Assembly: GCF_021012795.1 (NCBI RefSeq) | Contig: NZ_VFYU01000025.1 | Coordinates: forward strand, 62,001 to 126,000 | DNA from: Psychrobacter sp. I-STPA10 | GTDB taxonomy: Bacteria > Pseudomonadota > Gammaproteobacteria > Pseudomonadales > Moraxellaceae | Direction of reading: 5' to 3' | DNA: 64,000 nucleotides | Shown: positions 36,272 to 49,104 of the stretch, one piece after another | Layout of the letters: each line of letters begins with the position of its first letter | Position numbering within the stretch: position 1 is the stretch's first letter | Position numbers and translations under genes: made by a program | Notes under the pieces: model-generated | What the model saw: the letters and a program-made list of their open reading frames with translations, nothing else | Databases searched by the model: none | What the model was told of the DNA's origin: nothing

Positions 36272-37264
36272 CTAATCATCAGTACAGCCTTTGGGGATTT
36301 GCTTTTTATTTAGTGAGCTAATACACCCCCACTGGGCTGGACTTTGGATTTGCGCTTGATTTTGTGCTTGTGACTGCTGCACTACTGGATTTGTCGTTAC
36401 CGTATCATCAACACGATACATAATCATGGTTTGCCCATTAAGATAACGATTGGGAAAAGGTACATTTTGTACGGTCGCCACTACCATACAAGTCGATGCA
36501 GGTATGCCATCTGCCTGTGTTGTGACTGACAAATGTACTTTTTGGTCATCGGTGGTTAATGGCAATCCCACAGGGCAACTACCCGTCTGCTGATAAATAA
36601 GCTCTACCCGACTTTTTGCGCCTTTAGTGATGTTATAGACCTCATAAAGCAATGCCTTAGCTTTAGGCTGTTCATATAAAGGCAGAAACTGCACTTGAAT
36701 CACAAACAAAGCAAAAGCAAACATACCCAATGCCAATCCTAACCCATACTGACTGACACCACCTTCATGCTCAAGATGTGCTTTTTGCGCCTCTGGCTGC
36801 CGCGGATACATCTCTATGGCATCAGCAATCTCACGCCGTGCCATACGATAGTAATACGCATCTGACCAGCGAGCCACCATACATGACCAAAAAATCCAAA
36901 TTGCTGCCGCAATCGTCAAACGAATTGGCATCTGTAGCGTCTCGGCAATAAATGGCATTGCCAAGTATTCAAACATCACTAAAATAATGGTGACATTTAA
37001 CTGAATAAACGACCAGCCAGCCACACTATAGACAATGGCATCCATATAGCGTTTGCGGTATAACAGCCAACCAAAGGTCATAAAAAAAGCGGCCCAATGC
37101 CATTTGGGAGACAAATACCCCTGCTTATCAAACTGCGCAAATCGCTTCAGATAATAAGTTTGCGAGCGTTTACCAATAAACCATTTATCCAACTGGGTAC
37201 GCTCAGCAGCAGACAAATGCTGTTGATAAAATGGCGGTGGCGTCGTTGTTTCGATAAATAACAT
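36272..37264 (-). CDS. DUF2628 membrane protein with pilin-like C-terminus
   Basis: A 330-residue protein. The N-terminal part (about 30-130) is DUF2628: YYLKRFAQFDKQGYLSPKWH and WAAFFMTFGWLLYRKRYMDA followed by paired helices. A further hydrophobic helix near 185-205 leads to a periplasmic-type region that looks like a type IV pilin headgroup: KALLYEVYNITKGAKSRVEL, then a Gly/Pro/Cys section, ending with WGCISSLNKKQIPKGC, whose two cysteines resemble the pilin disulfide loop. The combination suggests a pilin-derived sensor or minor-pilin-like protein; function unknown. It is convergent with the Kef gene. Confidence 0.65.
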   Translation of the reverse strand: MLFIETTTPPPFYQQHLSAAERTQLDKWFIGKRSQTYYLKRFAQFDKQGYLSPKWHWAAFFMTFGWLLYRKRYMDAIVYSVAGWSFIQLNVTIILVMFEYLAMPFIAETLQMPIRLTIAAAIWIFWSCMVARWSDAYYYRMARREIADAIEMYPRQPEAQKAHLEHEGGVSQYGLGLALGMFAFALFVIQVQFLPLYEQPKAKALLYEVYNITKGAKSRVELIYQQTGSCPVGLPLTTDDQKVHLSVTTQADGIPASTCMVVATVQNVPFPNRYLNGQTMIMYRVDDTVTTNPVVQQSQAQNQAQIQSPAQWGCISSLNKKQIPKGCTDD

Positions 37265-37366
37265 GGTAATTAGCTCTTATAATACGCCTTGCAATCATAA
37301 AATCTTAAACAGATTAAGATAAATAGATGGCTTATTTTTTATCCTGTCTTTCATGGGGATAACCGT

Positions 37367-37372
37367 TATAAT
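37367..37372 (+). promoter_or_regulatory. -10 box upstream of trmB
   Basis: TATAAT in the context CCGTTATAATACG, 52 bp before the longest reading of trmB and 116 bp before the preferred start. No good -35 is evident. Confidence 0.4.
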
Positions 37373-37487
37373 ACGTCATATTTTATCTTTTTTTTACCCT
37401 AAAACCTGACTCTTCGTCATGGATTTTATAATAAATGTAAGACAATACTGTCAACCAGACCAGCACAGGATAACGACCACCACTACT

Positions 37488-38291
37488 ATGACAAATCACC
37501 ATGATACAACAGACACAAGCAATGAACAGCATAATAATCATAATAATAAGGCAGATAAACAGGACACAAAAAGCAAGCCTGACTATCCTCGCTTTATTAA
37601 CACCTTTATGAAACGCCGCACCCACATGAACAAGCAGGCAGAATTGGCACTCACTGACCCAAAGTTTCAACGCTACCTAGTCAATGACAGCGATGCTGAC
37701 ATTGCGACCATCACCGATTTGCGTGCCTTGTTTGCTGATACCACTCAGACCCCCAATGGCAGTGATGCGCCACTGACGGTAGAGATTGGCTTTGGCATGG
37801 GTAGCTCACTCATTGAAATGGCAGTCGCTGACCCGACGCGCAACTTTATCGGCATTGAAGTACATGAGCCCGGTATTGGTAAATGTGCTTATATGGCAGA
37901 TGAAAATAACTTAACGAATATCAAGATTATCAATGGCGATGCCATTAAACTACTGACGCAACTGCCTGAAAATCATATCGACCGTATCCAACTCTACTTC
38001 CCTGACCCTTGGCAAAAAAAGCGGCATTATAAACGCCGCTTTGTCAGTCCTGAGCGCATGCAGATTGTCACTCGTAGTCTAAAATCTGGCGGTTGGTTTC
38101 ATACCGCCACCGATTGGGAACATTATGCGTTTTGGATGCTCGATATCTTAGATAACTTTGCAGGATTACAAAATCAAGCAGGGAAAGGCAACTTTACCCC
38201 ACGTCCTGACTTTCGTCCGATGACCAAGTTTGAAAATCGCGGTATCGACCGAGGTCATGGTGTCTGGGATTTAATATATATCAAAGAGTAA
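37488..38291 (+). CDS. trmB: tRNA (guanine-N7-)-methyltransferase
   Basis: SAM-dependent enzyme making m7G46 in the variable loop of tRNAs. About 267 residues (E. coli 239). The SAM-binding motif [15 protein letters not shown] is at about residue 98, then [14 protein letters not shown], the catalytic region [20 protein letters not shown] and the C-terminal motif [19 protein letters not shown]. The first 35 residues are an Asn/His/Lys-rich low-complexity tail, unusual for the family. An upstream in-frame ATG at 37419 would add 23 residues; neither start has a good ribosome binding site. Confidence 0.92.
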   Translation: MTNHHDTTDTSNEQHNNHNNKADKQDTKSKPDYPRFINTFMKRRTHMNKQAELALTDPKFQRYLVNDSDADIATITDLRALFADTTQTPNGSDAPLTVEIGFGMGSSLIEMAVADPTRNFIGIEVHEPGIGKCAYMADENNLTNIKIINGDAIKLLTQLPENHIDRIQLYFPDPWQKKRHYKRRFVSPERMQIVTRSLKSGGWFHTATDWEHYAFWMLDILDNFAGLQNQAGKGNFTPRPDFRPMTKFENRGIDRGHGVWDLIYIKE

Positions 38292-38322
38292 ATTGACTCA
38301 TACCAATTGGCTAATGCCTTAG

Positions 38323-39651
38323 CTACAACTCAAAATCTTGCCACGCCCGTTTTTGCTCTCGGCGTTGATAACGCAAACCTGAGGCTTTATACCACTGCGG
38401 TTTACTGTCTTTTAGCGCATCACTGAGAGTCTGTAACTGTGCTTGCAGCGTTTGCGTCAACCAAAAATATCCTTGCCACTCAAAGGCTAGGCGATGAACA
38501 CTTGGGTATTCTGACACTTGAATACGAGTGATGGGACGAAAAACCTCATCACTTGGACTCATCAATACCATAGCAATATGACGCATGGCTTGATTCAGCT
38601 CTTTTTGATAATGAATTAATAGCTGCTTGTTGTCTGCATCTAGCTGAATACTTGCCAAGCGAGGTGCTGCGGCCAATAACAAATCAATAGTACCGATGAT
38701 ATTGCGATGCGTATGCTGAATATGTTCAAGCTCATCGATACTCATACCTGTCTCTTTTGCGGTGGCGGCAATATGGCTACGCACAGACAATAAGCACTGA
38801 TTAATCTTTTGTAATGCCTGACGCAAATTATCAGCAACAGGAATCGTTAGTGGCGAATCAAAAGGACGCTGACGACTATCAGCAGGTATCTCATGTGCCA
38901 ATAATGTCTCTGGTAAATAACTAGAAGGCTTATCAATCTGCTCGTGCAGCTCTTTTTGCTGCTTAATATGCTGCAAAATACCTGCATAAATATCACTGCA
39001 AGCCAGTAGGTTTTTTGCCATTAAAAACCGCCACATTAAGGTAGATTTTAATGGCAAAATAATCGTTGCCGCCACTGCAATCAGTGTACCAATCAACACA
39101 TTTGTGGCACGAATATAACCTTCGGGGCCAAGATTGTTGGGGTCACTGATAATCATACACATGGTAATACCTGTTAATAACCCAATATAGCCCAAGTTTT
39201 TAACAGCGACATAACCAATGGTAGCACTGACTATCCCTACCAATAAATAATATACCAGCAAACCACCAAACCCAAACTGATAATAGGTCAATAAAAGACT
39301 GCCTATCACAATACCACACACGGTACCCAATACCCGCTCATAAGCCTTGGTATAGATTGCACCTTGATATTGCAGCAAACCTAAAATAATAAATACCGTA
39401 ATTGCCGTCCACTCGCCATGTGGCAATTGTGTCCAGCGATTAAAAATTAAGGCAAAAACCACCGCACAGCCCAAACGCACACTATGCAATAGCATGCTGT
39501 GTTGATAGCGGGCATACGGCTCTACAAACGGTGCAGTAAGCCACTGCCATAACCTGCGATAAAGTGGTAGTTGCTGCTGCTGATTTGATTTTGTAGCAGA
39601 AGATGTTTTCACAGCCCATCTCGATAAATTATGTTCATAAATTAGCATCAA
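38323..39651 (-). CDS. FUSC/YccS-like inner-membrane transporter
   Basis: A 442-residue protein with an N-terminal block of about six hydrophobic segments (55-200) and a long soluble helical C-terminus. Sequences such as HSMLLHSVRLGCAVVFALIF, WTAITVFIILGLLQYQGAIY and the turn RVLGTVCGIVIGSLLLTYY match the FUSC (fusaric acid resistance / aromatic acid exporter) family. It probably exports hydrophobic or aromatic acids; the substrate is unknown. It is convergent with trmB with only 31 bp between, and upstream of it lies a palindromic element (39668). Confidence 0.82.
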   Translation of the reverse strand: MMLIYEHNLSRWAVKTSSATKSNQQQQLPLYRRLWQWLTAPFVEPYARYQHSMLLHSVRLGCAVVFALIFNRWTQLPHGEWTAITVFIILGLLQYQGAIYTKAYERVLGTVCGIVIGSLLLTYYQFGFGGLLVYYLLVGIVSATIGYVAVKNLGYIGLLTGITMCMIISDPNNLGPEGYIRATNVLIGTLIAVAATIILPLKSTLMWRFLMAKNLLACSDIYAGILQHIKQQKELHEQIDKPSSYLPETLLAHEIPADSRQRPFDSPLTIPVADNLRQALQKINQCLLSVRSHIAATAKETGMSIDELEHIQHTHRNIIGTIDLLLAAAPRLASIQLDADNKQLLIHYQKELNQAMRHIAMVLMSPSDEVFRPITRIQVSEYPSVHRLAFEWQGYFWLTQTLQAQLQTLSDALKDSKPQWYKASGLRYQRREQKRAWQDFEL

Positions 39652-39667
39652 ACATAAAACAGCATAA

Positions 39668-39722
39668 AAAAAGTATGTTGACGTTATATTATACCGCTTA
39701 TAACCACGCCAACATACTTTTT
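39668..39722. repeat. 55-nt palindromic element with AAAAAGTATG ends
   Basis: Perfect 13-bp ends AAAAAGTATGTTG and CAACATACTTTTT with an imperfectly paired interior. The ends match the TIR core of the element at 32867 and the left end at 41461. Lying after the gltD stop, it could also terminate transcription in either direction. Confidence 0.7.
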
Positions 39723-39801
39723 AAAATTCTGCCTATTTACTTTATCTAGGCTATTTTCACTGTCTAACTTGTTAAACTACTAAAGTTCCACATCACTAAA
39801 A

Positions 39802-41274
<1,473 letters not shown>

Positions 41275-41460
41275 CTAACTGCCTAAATAAGCTGGCAAAA
41301 ACTACGGTATTCTGCACATCTTTAGACTCAAAGTCGCCCCACCTGCCGCAAGGGGTTGTCTGTATTTGATGAGTGGCGCATTATTTAACTTAAGTAAGTA
41401 GCATTTAATCAGTACAATTTAATAAATAAGATTAAGATAATACGCCTCGTAATATTGTTG

Positions 41461-41548
41461 GTAGTGTTGTAAAAAGTATGTTATTCCCCTGTACCTCCTA
41501 TTGGGAGAGAATCATTCTCCTTCCGACTAGGAAGGTGCAAGGGAATAA
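41461..41548. repeat. Partial MITE-like palindrome between gltB and gltD
   Basis: The left end GTGTTGTAAAAAGTATGTTA matches the element ends at 32867 and 39668. An imperfect inverted repeat TATTCCCCTGTACCTCC / GGAAGGTGCAAGGGAATA follows, enclosing an inner hairpin (GAGAATCATTCTC). The right terminus is missing. It occupies the gltD-gltB gap (41221-41598), which has no gene. Confidence 0.6.
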
Positions 41549-41598
41549 GTGCATAAGCCAACTGGTAGTCGCTTATGTCTGGTTTTGCTACGGTTTTG

Positions 41599-44500
41599 CT
41601 ATTGTGGATCTGCGGTTGTACTCTTAAGTAAGGAAGCAATATTGGCAGCTTTTGGCTTCACCAAATATACCTTACGTACATAATGCTCAAAATCAGCTAG
41701 AATTTGCCGTGCCCAAGCACTGCCAGTTTTTTCGGCATGTGTCTCAATAATGCGCTGTAGATAGATACGATGCTCTTCTGTCTGCTCGCTAGAGATGCGA
41801 TGCAAATCAATGAGTTCATGGTTACAGCGGTCAAAGAAATCACCTTCGGTATCTAAAACAAAGGCAAAACCACCTGTCATACCTGCCCCAAAGTTAAGCC
41901 CTGTTCTACCCAGTACCGTGACCACACCACCTGTCATATACTCACAGCAATGGTCACCCGTACCTTCGACTACAGCATGTACGCCTGAGTTACGCACCGC
42001 AAAACGCTCACCTGCTGTTCCTGCTGCATACAAACGACCACCTGTTGCCCCATATAGACAGGTATTACCAATAATCGCTGTCTCTTGGGTCGCAAAAGAA
42101 GAGCCCACTGGTGGATAAATAACAATCTCACCACCTGCCATACCTTTACCAACATAATCGTTGGCATCACCTTCAAGCTCGATATTGAGACCACCCGCAT
42201 TCCATACCCCAAGGCTTTGCCCTGCTGTGCCTTCTAGATGCAGCTTAATGGGTTTTTCAACCATACCAAGATTGCCCCACACCTCAGCAATCTCACCTGA
42301 AATGCGCGCACCAATCGAACGATCACAGTTGCCGATACGATAACTAAACTCGCCACCACTACCTTGACGAATGGTAGTGATCATATCTTCGATCATTTTT
42401 TCAGCTAATAACCCTTTGTCAAAGGGTTCATTACGCTCTACTTGACACGTCTGTGGCTTGTCTTTGGCAGCAGGGTGACTAAATAATAAAGGAGACAAAT
42501 CAAGCTGTCTTTGCTTCTCAGTTTCACCCTCTAAAATTTCTAGCAAGTCCGTACGACCAACCAGCTCTTCCATCGTACGAACACCCAATACAGCTAACCA
42601 CTCACGGGTTTCAGTAGCAACGAACTTAAAGAAATTAATCAGCATTTCAGCTTCGCCAATGAAATGCTCATCACGCAATCTTGCTTGCTGTGTCGCTACC
42701 CCTGTTGGGCAGTTATTTAAATGGCAAATACGCAAGTATTTACAGCCAACGGCAATCATTGGTGTGGTACCAAAACCAAAACTTTCTGCACCCAAAATGG
42801 CTGCTTTGACTACATCAAGACCTGTTTTTAAACCACCATCTGTTTGCATGCGTACTTTGTCACGCAGACCATTGACTCGTAAAGACTGATGCGCCTCTGC
42901 CAAACCCAGCTCCCACGGTGAGCCCGCATGATGAATTGATGATAATGGCGATGCTGCTGTCCCACCGTCATAACCTGAGATGGTAATCAAATCGGCATAC
43001 GCTTTTGCCACACCCGTCGCAATTGTACCCACACCAGGACGTGAAACCAACTTAACGGATACTAGCGCATCGGGATTGACTTGTTTTAAGTCAAAGATCA
43101 ACTGGGCTAAATCTTCAATCGAATAAATATCATGATGCGGTGGTGGTGAGATTAACGTCACACCAGGAACAGAATAACGCAAACGTGCGATCAATGAGTT
43201 CACCTTACCACCGGGTAGCTGTCCCCCCTCACCGGGTTTTGCACCCTGAGCGACTTTAATTTGCATCACTTGTGCTGAGCGTAGATAAGCTGGCGTTACC
43301 CCAAAGCGACCAGAAGCCACCTGTTTGATTTTGGAGTTACGCATGGTGCCATAACGCACAGGATCTTCACCACCTTCACCAGAGTTTGAACGCCCGCCAA
43401 TGGTATTCATTGCTAAGGCAATGGATTCATGTGCCTCTGGAGACAAAGCACCCAAAGACATACCTGCAGAGTCAAATCGAGGTAAGATTTTATCAATACC
43501 CTCGACTTCCTCGATATCAATACCATTATCTGTTTTTATTTGGAGCAAATCACGAATTGTTGCCACTGGTCTGGCATTGACCAAATTGGCATACTCACGA
43601 TAGTTATCATATTCTCCAGTACGCACCGCACTGTGTAGGGTACGGATCACATCAGGGTTAAAGGCATGATATTCTTTGTTAAAGACAAATTTGAGTAAAC
43701 CACCTTGATCCAGTGGAGTACGACGGCTAAAGGCATTTTTTGCCAAGATGGCTTGATCAGCAGCAATATCACTAAAGCGAGCACCCTTAATACGACTTTG
43801 CACACCTTTAAAGCACAAGTCTACCACTTCTTCAGATAAGCCAATGGCTTCAAATAGCTGAGCTCCACGATAGGAAGCAATGGTTGAGATGCCCATTTTT
43901 GATAGGATTTTTAATAAACCCTTATCCAAACCTTTACGGAAATTTGCTCGTGCCTGTAATGGATCGCCCAATAGATCACCTGAGTTTACTAGATCGGTGA
44001 TCACATCATAAGCTAAATAGGGATAAACACAAGTTGCCCCAAAACCGATGAGTACGGCTACTTGATGTGAATCTCGAGCAAGTCCAGTTTCAAGAATCAA
44101 GTTGGCATCGGTACGCAGTCCTTTTGCAATCAAATAGTGATGCACTGCCCCAGTTACCATAATGGCATTGGCAGGTACTTTACCTTTCTCAACCTGTTTA
44201 TCAGATAATACGATCAGCGTATTACCCGCTTCAATCGCCACAGCAACTTGCTCACAAATCTGCTTAATTGCTACATCTAAATCTAAGTTTTCATCATAGT
44301 TAAGATCAATACGCTGTAGCTTAAACGCATCATCTTCTAACGACTCTAATTGCTGCATTTTACTGGCAGACAGCACAGGGGAAGATAAAACAATACGATG
44401 TGCATCTCGAGCGGTGGGCTTAAACACATTGGTTTCAGCACCCAAGCAAGTTTGCAGTGACATTACAATAGATTCACGCAACGGATCAATCGGCGGATTA

Positions 44501-46062
44501 GTAACCTGAGCAAATTGCTGGCGGAAAAAATCACCCATATTTCTAACTTGCTTGGATAACACTGCCATTGGGGTATCATCACCCATTGAACCAACAGGCT
44601 CTTGACCGTTTTCTGCATTGGGGCGTATCAGTTCAATACGCTCTTCATTGGTGATATTAAACATTTTTTGCAATGTTTTTAGCATATCACCACGAAATGC
44701 ATTGTCTTCTAATTGCTCTTCTAATCTCTCATCATCACGAATACGCATCGCCTCTTCACGTAGCCACTTACGATAAGGATGGCTTTTTTTCAAGCGATTA
44801 CCAATGACGCTAGAATCCATCATTTCACCATTATAGGTGTCAATGACAAGCATCTGTCCAGGCCCTACCCGTCCTTTGGCAATCACATCGGCAGGGTCAT
44901 AATCCCAAACACCAATCTCTGATGCCACCGTGATATAGCCATTTTTGGTAGTCACCCAGCGTGATGGACGTAATCCATTTCTATCGAGCATACACACCGC
45001 ATAACGTCCATCTTGGATAACCAGACCAGCAGGGCCGTCCCATGCTTCCATGTGCTGTGAATAAAACTCATAAAATGCGCGCAAATCCATGTCCATACTG
45101 TCAACATTTTGCCACGCTGGTGGCACAAGAATCGACATCGCATGAAACAGGCTCATACCACCTGATAGCAAAACTTCAAGCATGTTATCCAAGCTAGAAG
45201 AGTCTGAGCCAGTCCGATTGACCAGTGGGCGTAGCTGGCTCAGTTCAGGTATCTTTTCTGATTGTAGCTTAGGCGTACGAGCCATCGACCAATTACGGTT
45301 ACCTGTAATGGTATTAAGCTCACCATTGTGTGCCAAATAGCGAAATGGCTGTGCCAAGGGCCAACGAGGGAGGGTATTGGTAGAGAAACGCTGGTGGAAT
45401 ACCACAATATGCGATGCCAAGCGAGTATCTTGCAAATCTAAGAAAAATGCAGGTAGATCAGCAGGCATCACCAGTCCTTTATAAATGACTGTCTGACAAT
45501 TTAATGAAGCGACATAAAATGCGTCATCGTCTGCTAAGGCAATCTCTGCTTTTCTACGAGCAATAAATAATTTACGATTCAAGTCTTCTGCGGCAATCTC
45601 TTCTGCTGCATTGACAAATACTTGTTTAAAAGCAGGCAGTGACTCATAAGCAATCTCACCGACAATATCTAAATCCACAGGCACATCACGCCAACCAGCC
45701 ACACTCAGACCTTGTGCTTCAATTTGTGCAGTCAATACAGACTGACTTTGAGCTGCTAGCTCATCATCTAAATTGACAAACACCATACCCACCGCATAGT
45801 TTTTTGCCAATTCAAAACCCAGCTCGGTTGCGATGGCTTGGAAAAACTCAGTCGGCTTTGCCATTAACAATCCACAACCATCACCCGTCTTACCATCTGC
45901 TGCCACACCACCACGGTGGGTCATACAACTGAGACTATGAATGGCTGTTTTTACTAAATCATGACTTTGATTACCCTCAATATGGGCGATCAATCCAAAA
46001 CCACAATTATCTGAGAAGTCTTCTGGGGTTGCCAAATGGCTGTGTTGCGAGATCATCGACAT
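41599..46062 (-). CDS. gltB: Glutamate synthase (NADPH) large subunit
   Basis: Alpha subunit of glutamate synthase. It is 1487 residues (E. coli 1486). A short propeptide of 19 residues precedes the nucleophilic Cys20 in [10 protein letters not shown], which becomes the N-terminus of the glutaminase domain ([36 protein letters not shown]). The FMN-binding synthase domain has [29 protein letters not shown] and the 3Fe-4S cysteines in [17 protein letters not shown], followed by the GXGXG beta-helix repeats near the C-terminus. AAGGA lies six bases before the ATG. The upstream 46063-46808 gap probably carries its promoter. Confidence 0.97.
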   Translation of the reverse strand: MSMISQHSHLATPEDFSDNCGFGLIAHIEGNQSHDLVKTAIHSLSCMTHRGGVAADGKTGDGCGLLMAKPTEFFQAIATELGFELAKNYAVGMVFVNLDDELAAQSQSVLTAQIEAQGLSVAGWRDVPVDLDIVGEIAYESLPAFKQVFVNAAEEIAAEDLNRKLFIARRKAEIALADDDAFYVASLNCQTVIYKGLVMPADLPAFFLDLQDTRLASHIVVFHQRFSTNTLPRWPLAQPFRYLAHNGELNTITGNRNWSMARTPKLQSEKIPELSQLRPLVNRTGSDSSSLDNMLEVLLSGGMSLFHAMSILVPPAWQNVDSMDMDLRAFYEFYSQHMEAWDGPAGLVIQDGRYAVCMLDRNGLRPSRWVTTKNGYITVASEIGVWDYDPADVIAKGRVGPGQMLVIDTYNGEMMDSSVIGNRLKKSHPYRKWLREEAMRIRDDERLEEQLEDNAFRGDMLKTLQKMFNITNEERIELIRPNAENGQEPVGSMGDDTPMAVLSKQVRNMGDFFRQQFAQVTNPPIDPLRESIVMSLQTCLGAETNVFKPTARDAHRIVLSSPVLSASKMQQLESLEDDAFKLQRIDLNYDENLDLDVAIKQICEQVAVAIEAGNTLIVLSDKQVEKGKVPANAIMVTGAVHHYLIAKGLRTDANLILETGLARDSHQVAVLIGFGATCVYPYLAYDVITDLVNSGDLLGDPLQARANFRKGLDKGLLKILSKMGISTIASYRGAQLFEAIGLSEEVVDLCFKGVQSRIKGARFSDIAADQAILAKNAFSRRTPLDQGGLLKFVFNKEYHAFNPDVIRTLHSAVRTGEYDNYREYANLVNARPVATIRDLLQIKTDNGIDIEEVEGIDKILPRFDSAGMSLGALSPEAHESIALAMNTIGGRSNSGEGGEDPVRYGTMRNSKIKQVASGRFGVTPAYLRSAQVMQIKVAQGAKPGEGGQLPGGKVNSLIARLRYSVPGVTLISPPPHHDIYSIEDLAQLIFDLKQVNPDALVSVKLVSRPGVGTIATGVAKAYADLITISGYDGGTAASPLSSIHHAGSPWELGLAEAHQSLRVNGLRDKVRMQTDGGLKTGLDVVKAAILGAESFGFGTTPMIAVGCKYLRICHLNNCPTGVATQQARLRDEHFIGEAEMLINFFKFVATETREWLAVLGVRTMEELVGRTDLLEILEGETEKQRQLDLSPLLFSHPAAKDKPQTCQVERNEPFDKGLLAEKMIEDMITTIRQGSGGEFSYRIGNCDRSIGARISGEIAEVWGNLGMVEKPIKLHLEGTAGQSLGVWNAGGLNIELEGDANDYVGKGMAGGEIVIYPPVGSSFATQETAIIGNTCLYGATGGRLYAAGTAGERFAVRNSGVHAVVEGTGDHCCEYMTGGVVTVLGRTGLNFGAGMTGGFAFVLDTEGDFFDRCNHELIDLHRISSEQTEEHRIYLQRIIETHAEKTGSAWARQILADFEHYVRKVYLVKPKAANIASLLKSTTADPQ

Positions 46063-46808
46063 GGCTTGTCCTTACTAATAGGGCTATAGAGGCTTTTGGC
46101 TTGCATCTATTAAGATGGCTAATCGTGCATGTATTGCTTTAGGGACTGGCTCGTTGGAGGTGTCACATTTTATAGGTATGTTGTTTAGTCGCAAATTACC
46201 ACTAATCCAACATAGAAGGCGTTATCCTTTATAAGTGATAGCATCTGCTATCTGTAAATCACTTTTTAAAAAAAATAACCTTAAAATTGAGTGGTCACTG
46301 TATACATCAATCAAAAATTTGTGCTCATTATATTACCTTAATTCGTTTTAAAGAAATTTTAGTGACAATATAATAATAAATATTAGTAACAAAAATTAAA
46401 CAGCCCTAACTTACCGTGTCTTACAAAGACATTATAGGTGGTATATAGACTTATTTTTTGTTCAACTCATCTTTACTATTATTGTGACTATTCTTAACTT
46501 AGTAGAACTGACACTACTTATGATGTATCAGACATAAAGTAAAATGTGTCGCTTTTATATCATCAATCTAATATTAGCTAACATTACTTTACTTTAAAAA
46601 ATACTTATCACTTTAAAAAATACTTATCATAAACTTACAAAACATGCATTGCCCCCATATTAGTCAAAGCACCTAATAAAATCCAGTCTTATTTTTTTAT
46701 GTCTTTAAATTATGAGTCACCATCCAGTCATCAATCAATAAGGCTCAGGTCTGCAAACTTAATTAATAAAAAACTCTCCCATCTTTTTTATAACATAATA
46801 CATTCAAT
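46063..46808. other. 746-bp AT-rich intergenic region
   Basis: No convincing gene on either strand. It holds the gltB leader with a nested hairpin (GATAGCA-TC-TGCTATC at 46237-46252 inside AAGTGAT/ATCACTT), and a 19-bp tandem duplication of ACTTTAAAAAATACTTATC at 46591-46609 and 46610-46628. The end of the SPOR-protein gene lies at 46809. Confidence 0.5.
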
Positions 46809-47858
46809 TTACTCAGTTTTTTCCTCTATCAACTCTTTGATAGAATCTACTTTATCAGCGCCACTCTTATCTTTTGCTGATGCATTCGTTTTTTTAGTCG
46901 CTGCCGTCTCTTTTTTAGTAGGTGGTTTTTTCGCTGCCGCAGTAGATTTTGTATTATCACTCTCTGCCTGTGCTCCCTCTTTTTCTACTGCTGATATTTC
47001 ACGTGCCTCATTGACTACTAAGGTATCTTCACGATTTGTCGAGTTTTTAATCGACTTAACCGGCTGTTTTTCCTCATTATTATTTGTGTTGTCAGGCTTT
47101 TGCTCTTTTACAGCCGCTTTTTCAGCGGTTCTTTGTGGCTCATTATCAACAACAACTTCTTGTTTAGGAACACGTACAGGTACTTCACGACGAGTAGGTT
47201 GTAACTTCACCTTGCGTACAGGAGAGTCTGCTAGATTTTGCATGGGTTCAGATAATTCATAATTCTCAATCACACTCAAATAACGGTTAATTTCTTCTGG
47301 GATCACACGTACATTTGCAGGTAAATTAAAGTCTGTTAACTTTGCAGAGCCCATCGCCATCTGTGCTGAAGGATAAGTATCATAAAATAAAATATAACGT
47401 GGCTGATCACTCTCATCTCGATAGCGGAAAAAAACAAATTTGTCTCTATCTTCTCGGCTATTTAGATACTCAGTAATGATCCTATATTCAGAGACATCCA
47501 TCACCTGCACAGTCCATTTACCCGCATGACTTTTTAAGAACTGTTTATCTTTAAATTCATCAGGATATTGGCGCATATCACGCACCAAAGGATCAAAGCT
47601 AATAGGTGTTACCTCATTATCTAACTCATGTAATGAAGCTATCTGAGAAGGACTATCAAATTTTGCGGTTGCCATGGTTTCTTGAGTATCAGGGCTTTTA
47701 ACCACTTGTGCAGGAGAGGCTACTGAAGCTTGTGACATCCATAATAATAATGTCAATGTAGCAAAAATAAGCGCCATAAAAAACCATAATAACGTCTGTA
47801 TGCGCTGACGTTTTCTTAAAACTTGATCAGTTTGTATATTTGTTGGTTTAGATGCCAT
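46809..47858 (-). CDS. SPOR-like membrane protein (DamX-position)
   Basis: A 349-residue single-pass protein. A basic N-terminus and one membrane helix (about 21-40, TLLWFFMALIFATLTLLLWM) are followed by a periplasmic region. A SPOR-like domain lies at about 108-200: KWTVQVMDVSEYRIITEYLN, FVFFRYRDESDQPRYILFYD, and YPSAQMAMGSAKLTDFNLPA. Unusually this domain is central, and the last 130 residues are a Lys/Glu/Ala-rich disordered tail. It follows aroK-aroB as damX does in E. coli, where DamX binds septal peptidoglycan. The dam gene does not follow. Role in division is inference. Confidence 0.75.
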   Translation of the reverse strand: MASKPTNIQTDQVLRKRQRIQTLLWFFMALIFATLTLLLWMSQASVASPAQVVKSPDTQETMATAKFDSPSQIASLHELDNEVTPISFDPLVRDMRQYPDEFKDKQFLKSHAGKWTVQVMDVSEYRIITEYLNSREDRDKFVFFRYRDESDQPRYILFYDTYPSAQMAMGSAKLTDFNLPANVRVIPEEINRYLSVIENYELSEPMQNLADSPVRKVKLQPTRREVPVRVPKQEVVVDNEPQRTAEKAAVKEQKPDNTNNNEEKQPVKSIKNSTNREDTLVVNEAREISAVEKEGAQAESDNTKSTAAAKKPPTKKETAATKKTNASAKDKSGADKVDSIKELIEEKTE

Positions 47859-47901
47859 AGACTTCAGTGCCCTAATATTAGATTCCAGTGTTTGTCTTCA
47901 T

Positions 47902-49026
47902 TCACTGCTTAGTACTTGTACTGTGAAGCGATAATACCTCGTTTAACATACTTTCATCAAACTTAGAAGTAACAATCGCATCACCGATTGATTTTAGCAA
48001 AATCAATCGTAACTGTCCCGACTTCACTTTTTTATCATGACTCATCAACTGTTTGGCTGTTGTTAGCGCAATTTTAGGCGGTCGTATTGGCAATCCTGCT
48101 TGTTGCAAAATTGATTCGATTCTGCCAACATCGGCTGATGATAACCAACCCATTTTATAAGACAACTCTGCGGCTTGTAGCATACCTACTGCGACGGCTT
48201 CTCCATGTAGCCATGTACCATAACCCTCATGAGTTTCAATCACATGTCCAAAAGTATGTCCAAAATTAAGTAATGCCCGTTTACCCGCTTCACGCTCATC
48301 TGCTGCCACAATCGTTGCTTTATATTGACAGCAACGAGCCACAGCAGCAGCCATTGCTTGCTTATCTAAACGCATCAGTGCTGACATATTTTCTTCTAGC
48401 CATGTCAAAAAACTTTCATCCATAATGAGGGCATATTTAATCACTTCGGCCATTCCCGCTGATAGCTCTCGCTGCGGCAAAGTACTCAAGGTATGCATAT
48501 CTGCCAGCACCATCTGTGGTTGCCAAAACGCACCGATCATATTTTTACCCAGTGGATGATTAATGCCTGTTTTACCACCCACACTAGAGTCCACTTGTGA
48601 CAATAAGGTAGTCGGAATTTGGATAAAATTCACCCCACGCATAAACGTTGCTGCAGCAAAGCCTGTCATATCGCCAATCACACCACCACCAAGAGCCACC
48701 AATGTTGCATCTCGATTAAAATGTCTGGTCATTAATGCATCATAAATCTGATTAATATATTGCTGGGTTTTATACTCTTCACCATCTGGTAAAATACAAC
48801 AAGCCACCTCAAAATTAGATGGCTTATCTTCTGTGGCTGCCTCACCACCTTTAGTTAGTCCGTTAACCAACGCATCAAGATATAGTGGAGCGACTGTCTC
48901 ATTGGTCACTATCAATACTTGTCGCCCATGAATAAAAGGCGCAATCTGTGTTGCCATGATGCAATCATCTGCAAAGATTATTGGATAATTATGACTTGGG
49001 GTCGCAACAATCAGTGGATTAAACAT
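47902..49026 (-). CDS. aroB: 3-dehydroquinate synthase
   Basis: Second enzyme of the shikimate pathway, NAD- and metal-dependent conversion of DAHP to 3-dehydroquinate. About 374 residues. It has [18 protein letters not shown], the NAD-binding [40 protein letters not shown], and the metal ligands in [20 protein letters not shown] with GEAVAVGM. The start at 49026 ([10 protein letters not shown]) has AGGA six bases upstream, preferred to a reading 36 bp longer. An insertion [14 protein letters not shown] near residue 70 is not usual. aroK is 78 bp upstream, the SPOR gene 43 bp downstream; they form one unit. Confidence 0.95.
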   Translation of the reverse strand: MFNPLIVATPSHNYPIIFADDCIMATQIAPFIHGRQVLIVTNETVAPLYLDALVNGLTKGGEAATEDKPSNFEVACCILPDGEEYKTQQYINQIYDALMTRHFNRDATLVALGGGVIGDMTGFAAATFMRGVNFIQIPTTLLSQVDSSVGGKTGINHPLGKNMIGAFWQPQMVLADMHTLSTLPQRELSAGMAEVIKYALIMDESFLTWLEENMSALMRLDKQAMAAAVARCCQYKATIVAADEREAGKRALLNFGHTFGHVIETHEGYGTWLHGEAVAVGMLQAAELSYKMGWLSSADVGRIESILQQAGLPIRPPKIALTTAKQLMSHDKKVKSGQLRLILLKSIGDAIVTSKFDESMLNEVLSLHSTSTKQ

Positions 49027-49104
49027 AGGGATTCCTATATAAATAGAGAGTATTTCACACATCTCATCTGAGTTAAGCTATATTTTAGCTGCTTAAATAA
49101 CAAA

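Noticed and set aside
46699..47262. 187-codon open frame on the plus strand
   Set aside because: It is antisense to the Lys/Glu/Ala-rich end of the SPOR protein; its Ser/Phe/Leu-rich translation is a by-product of that composition.
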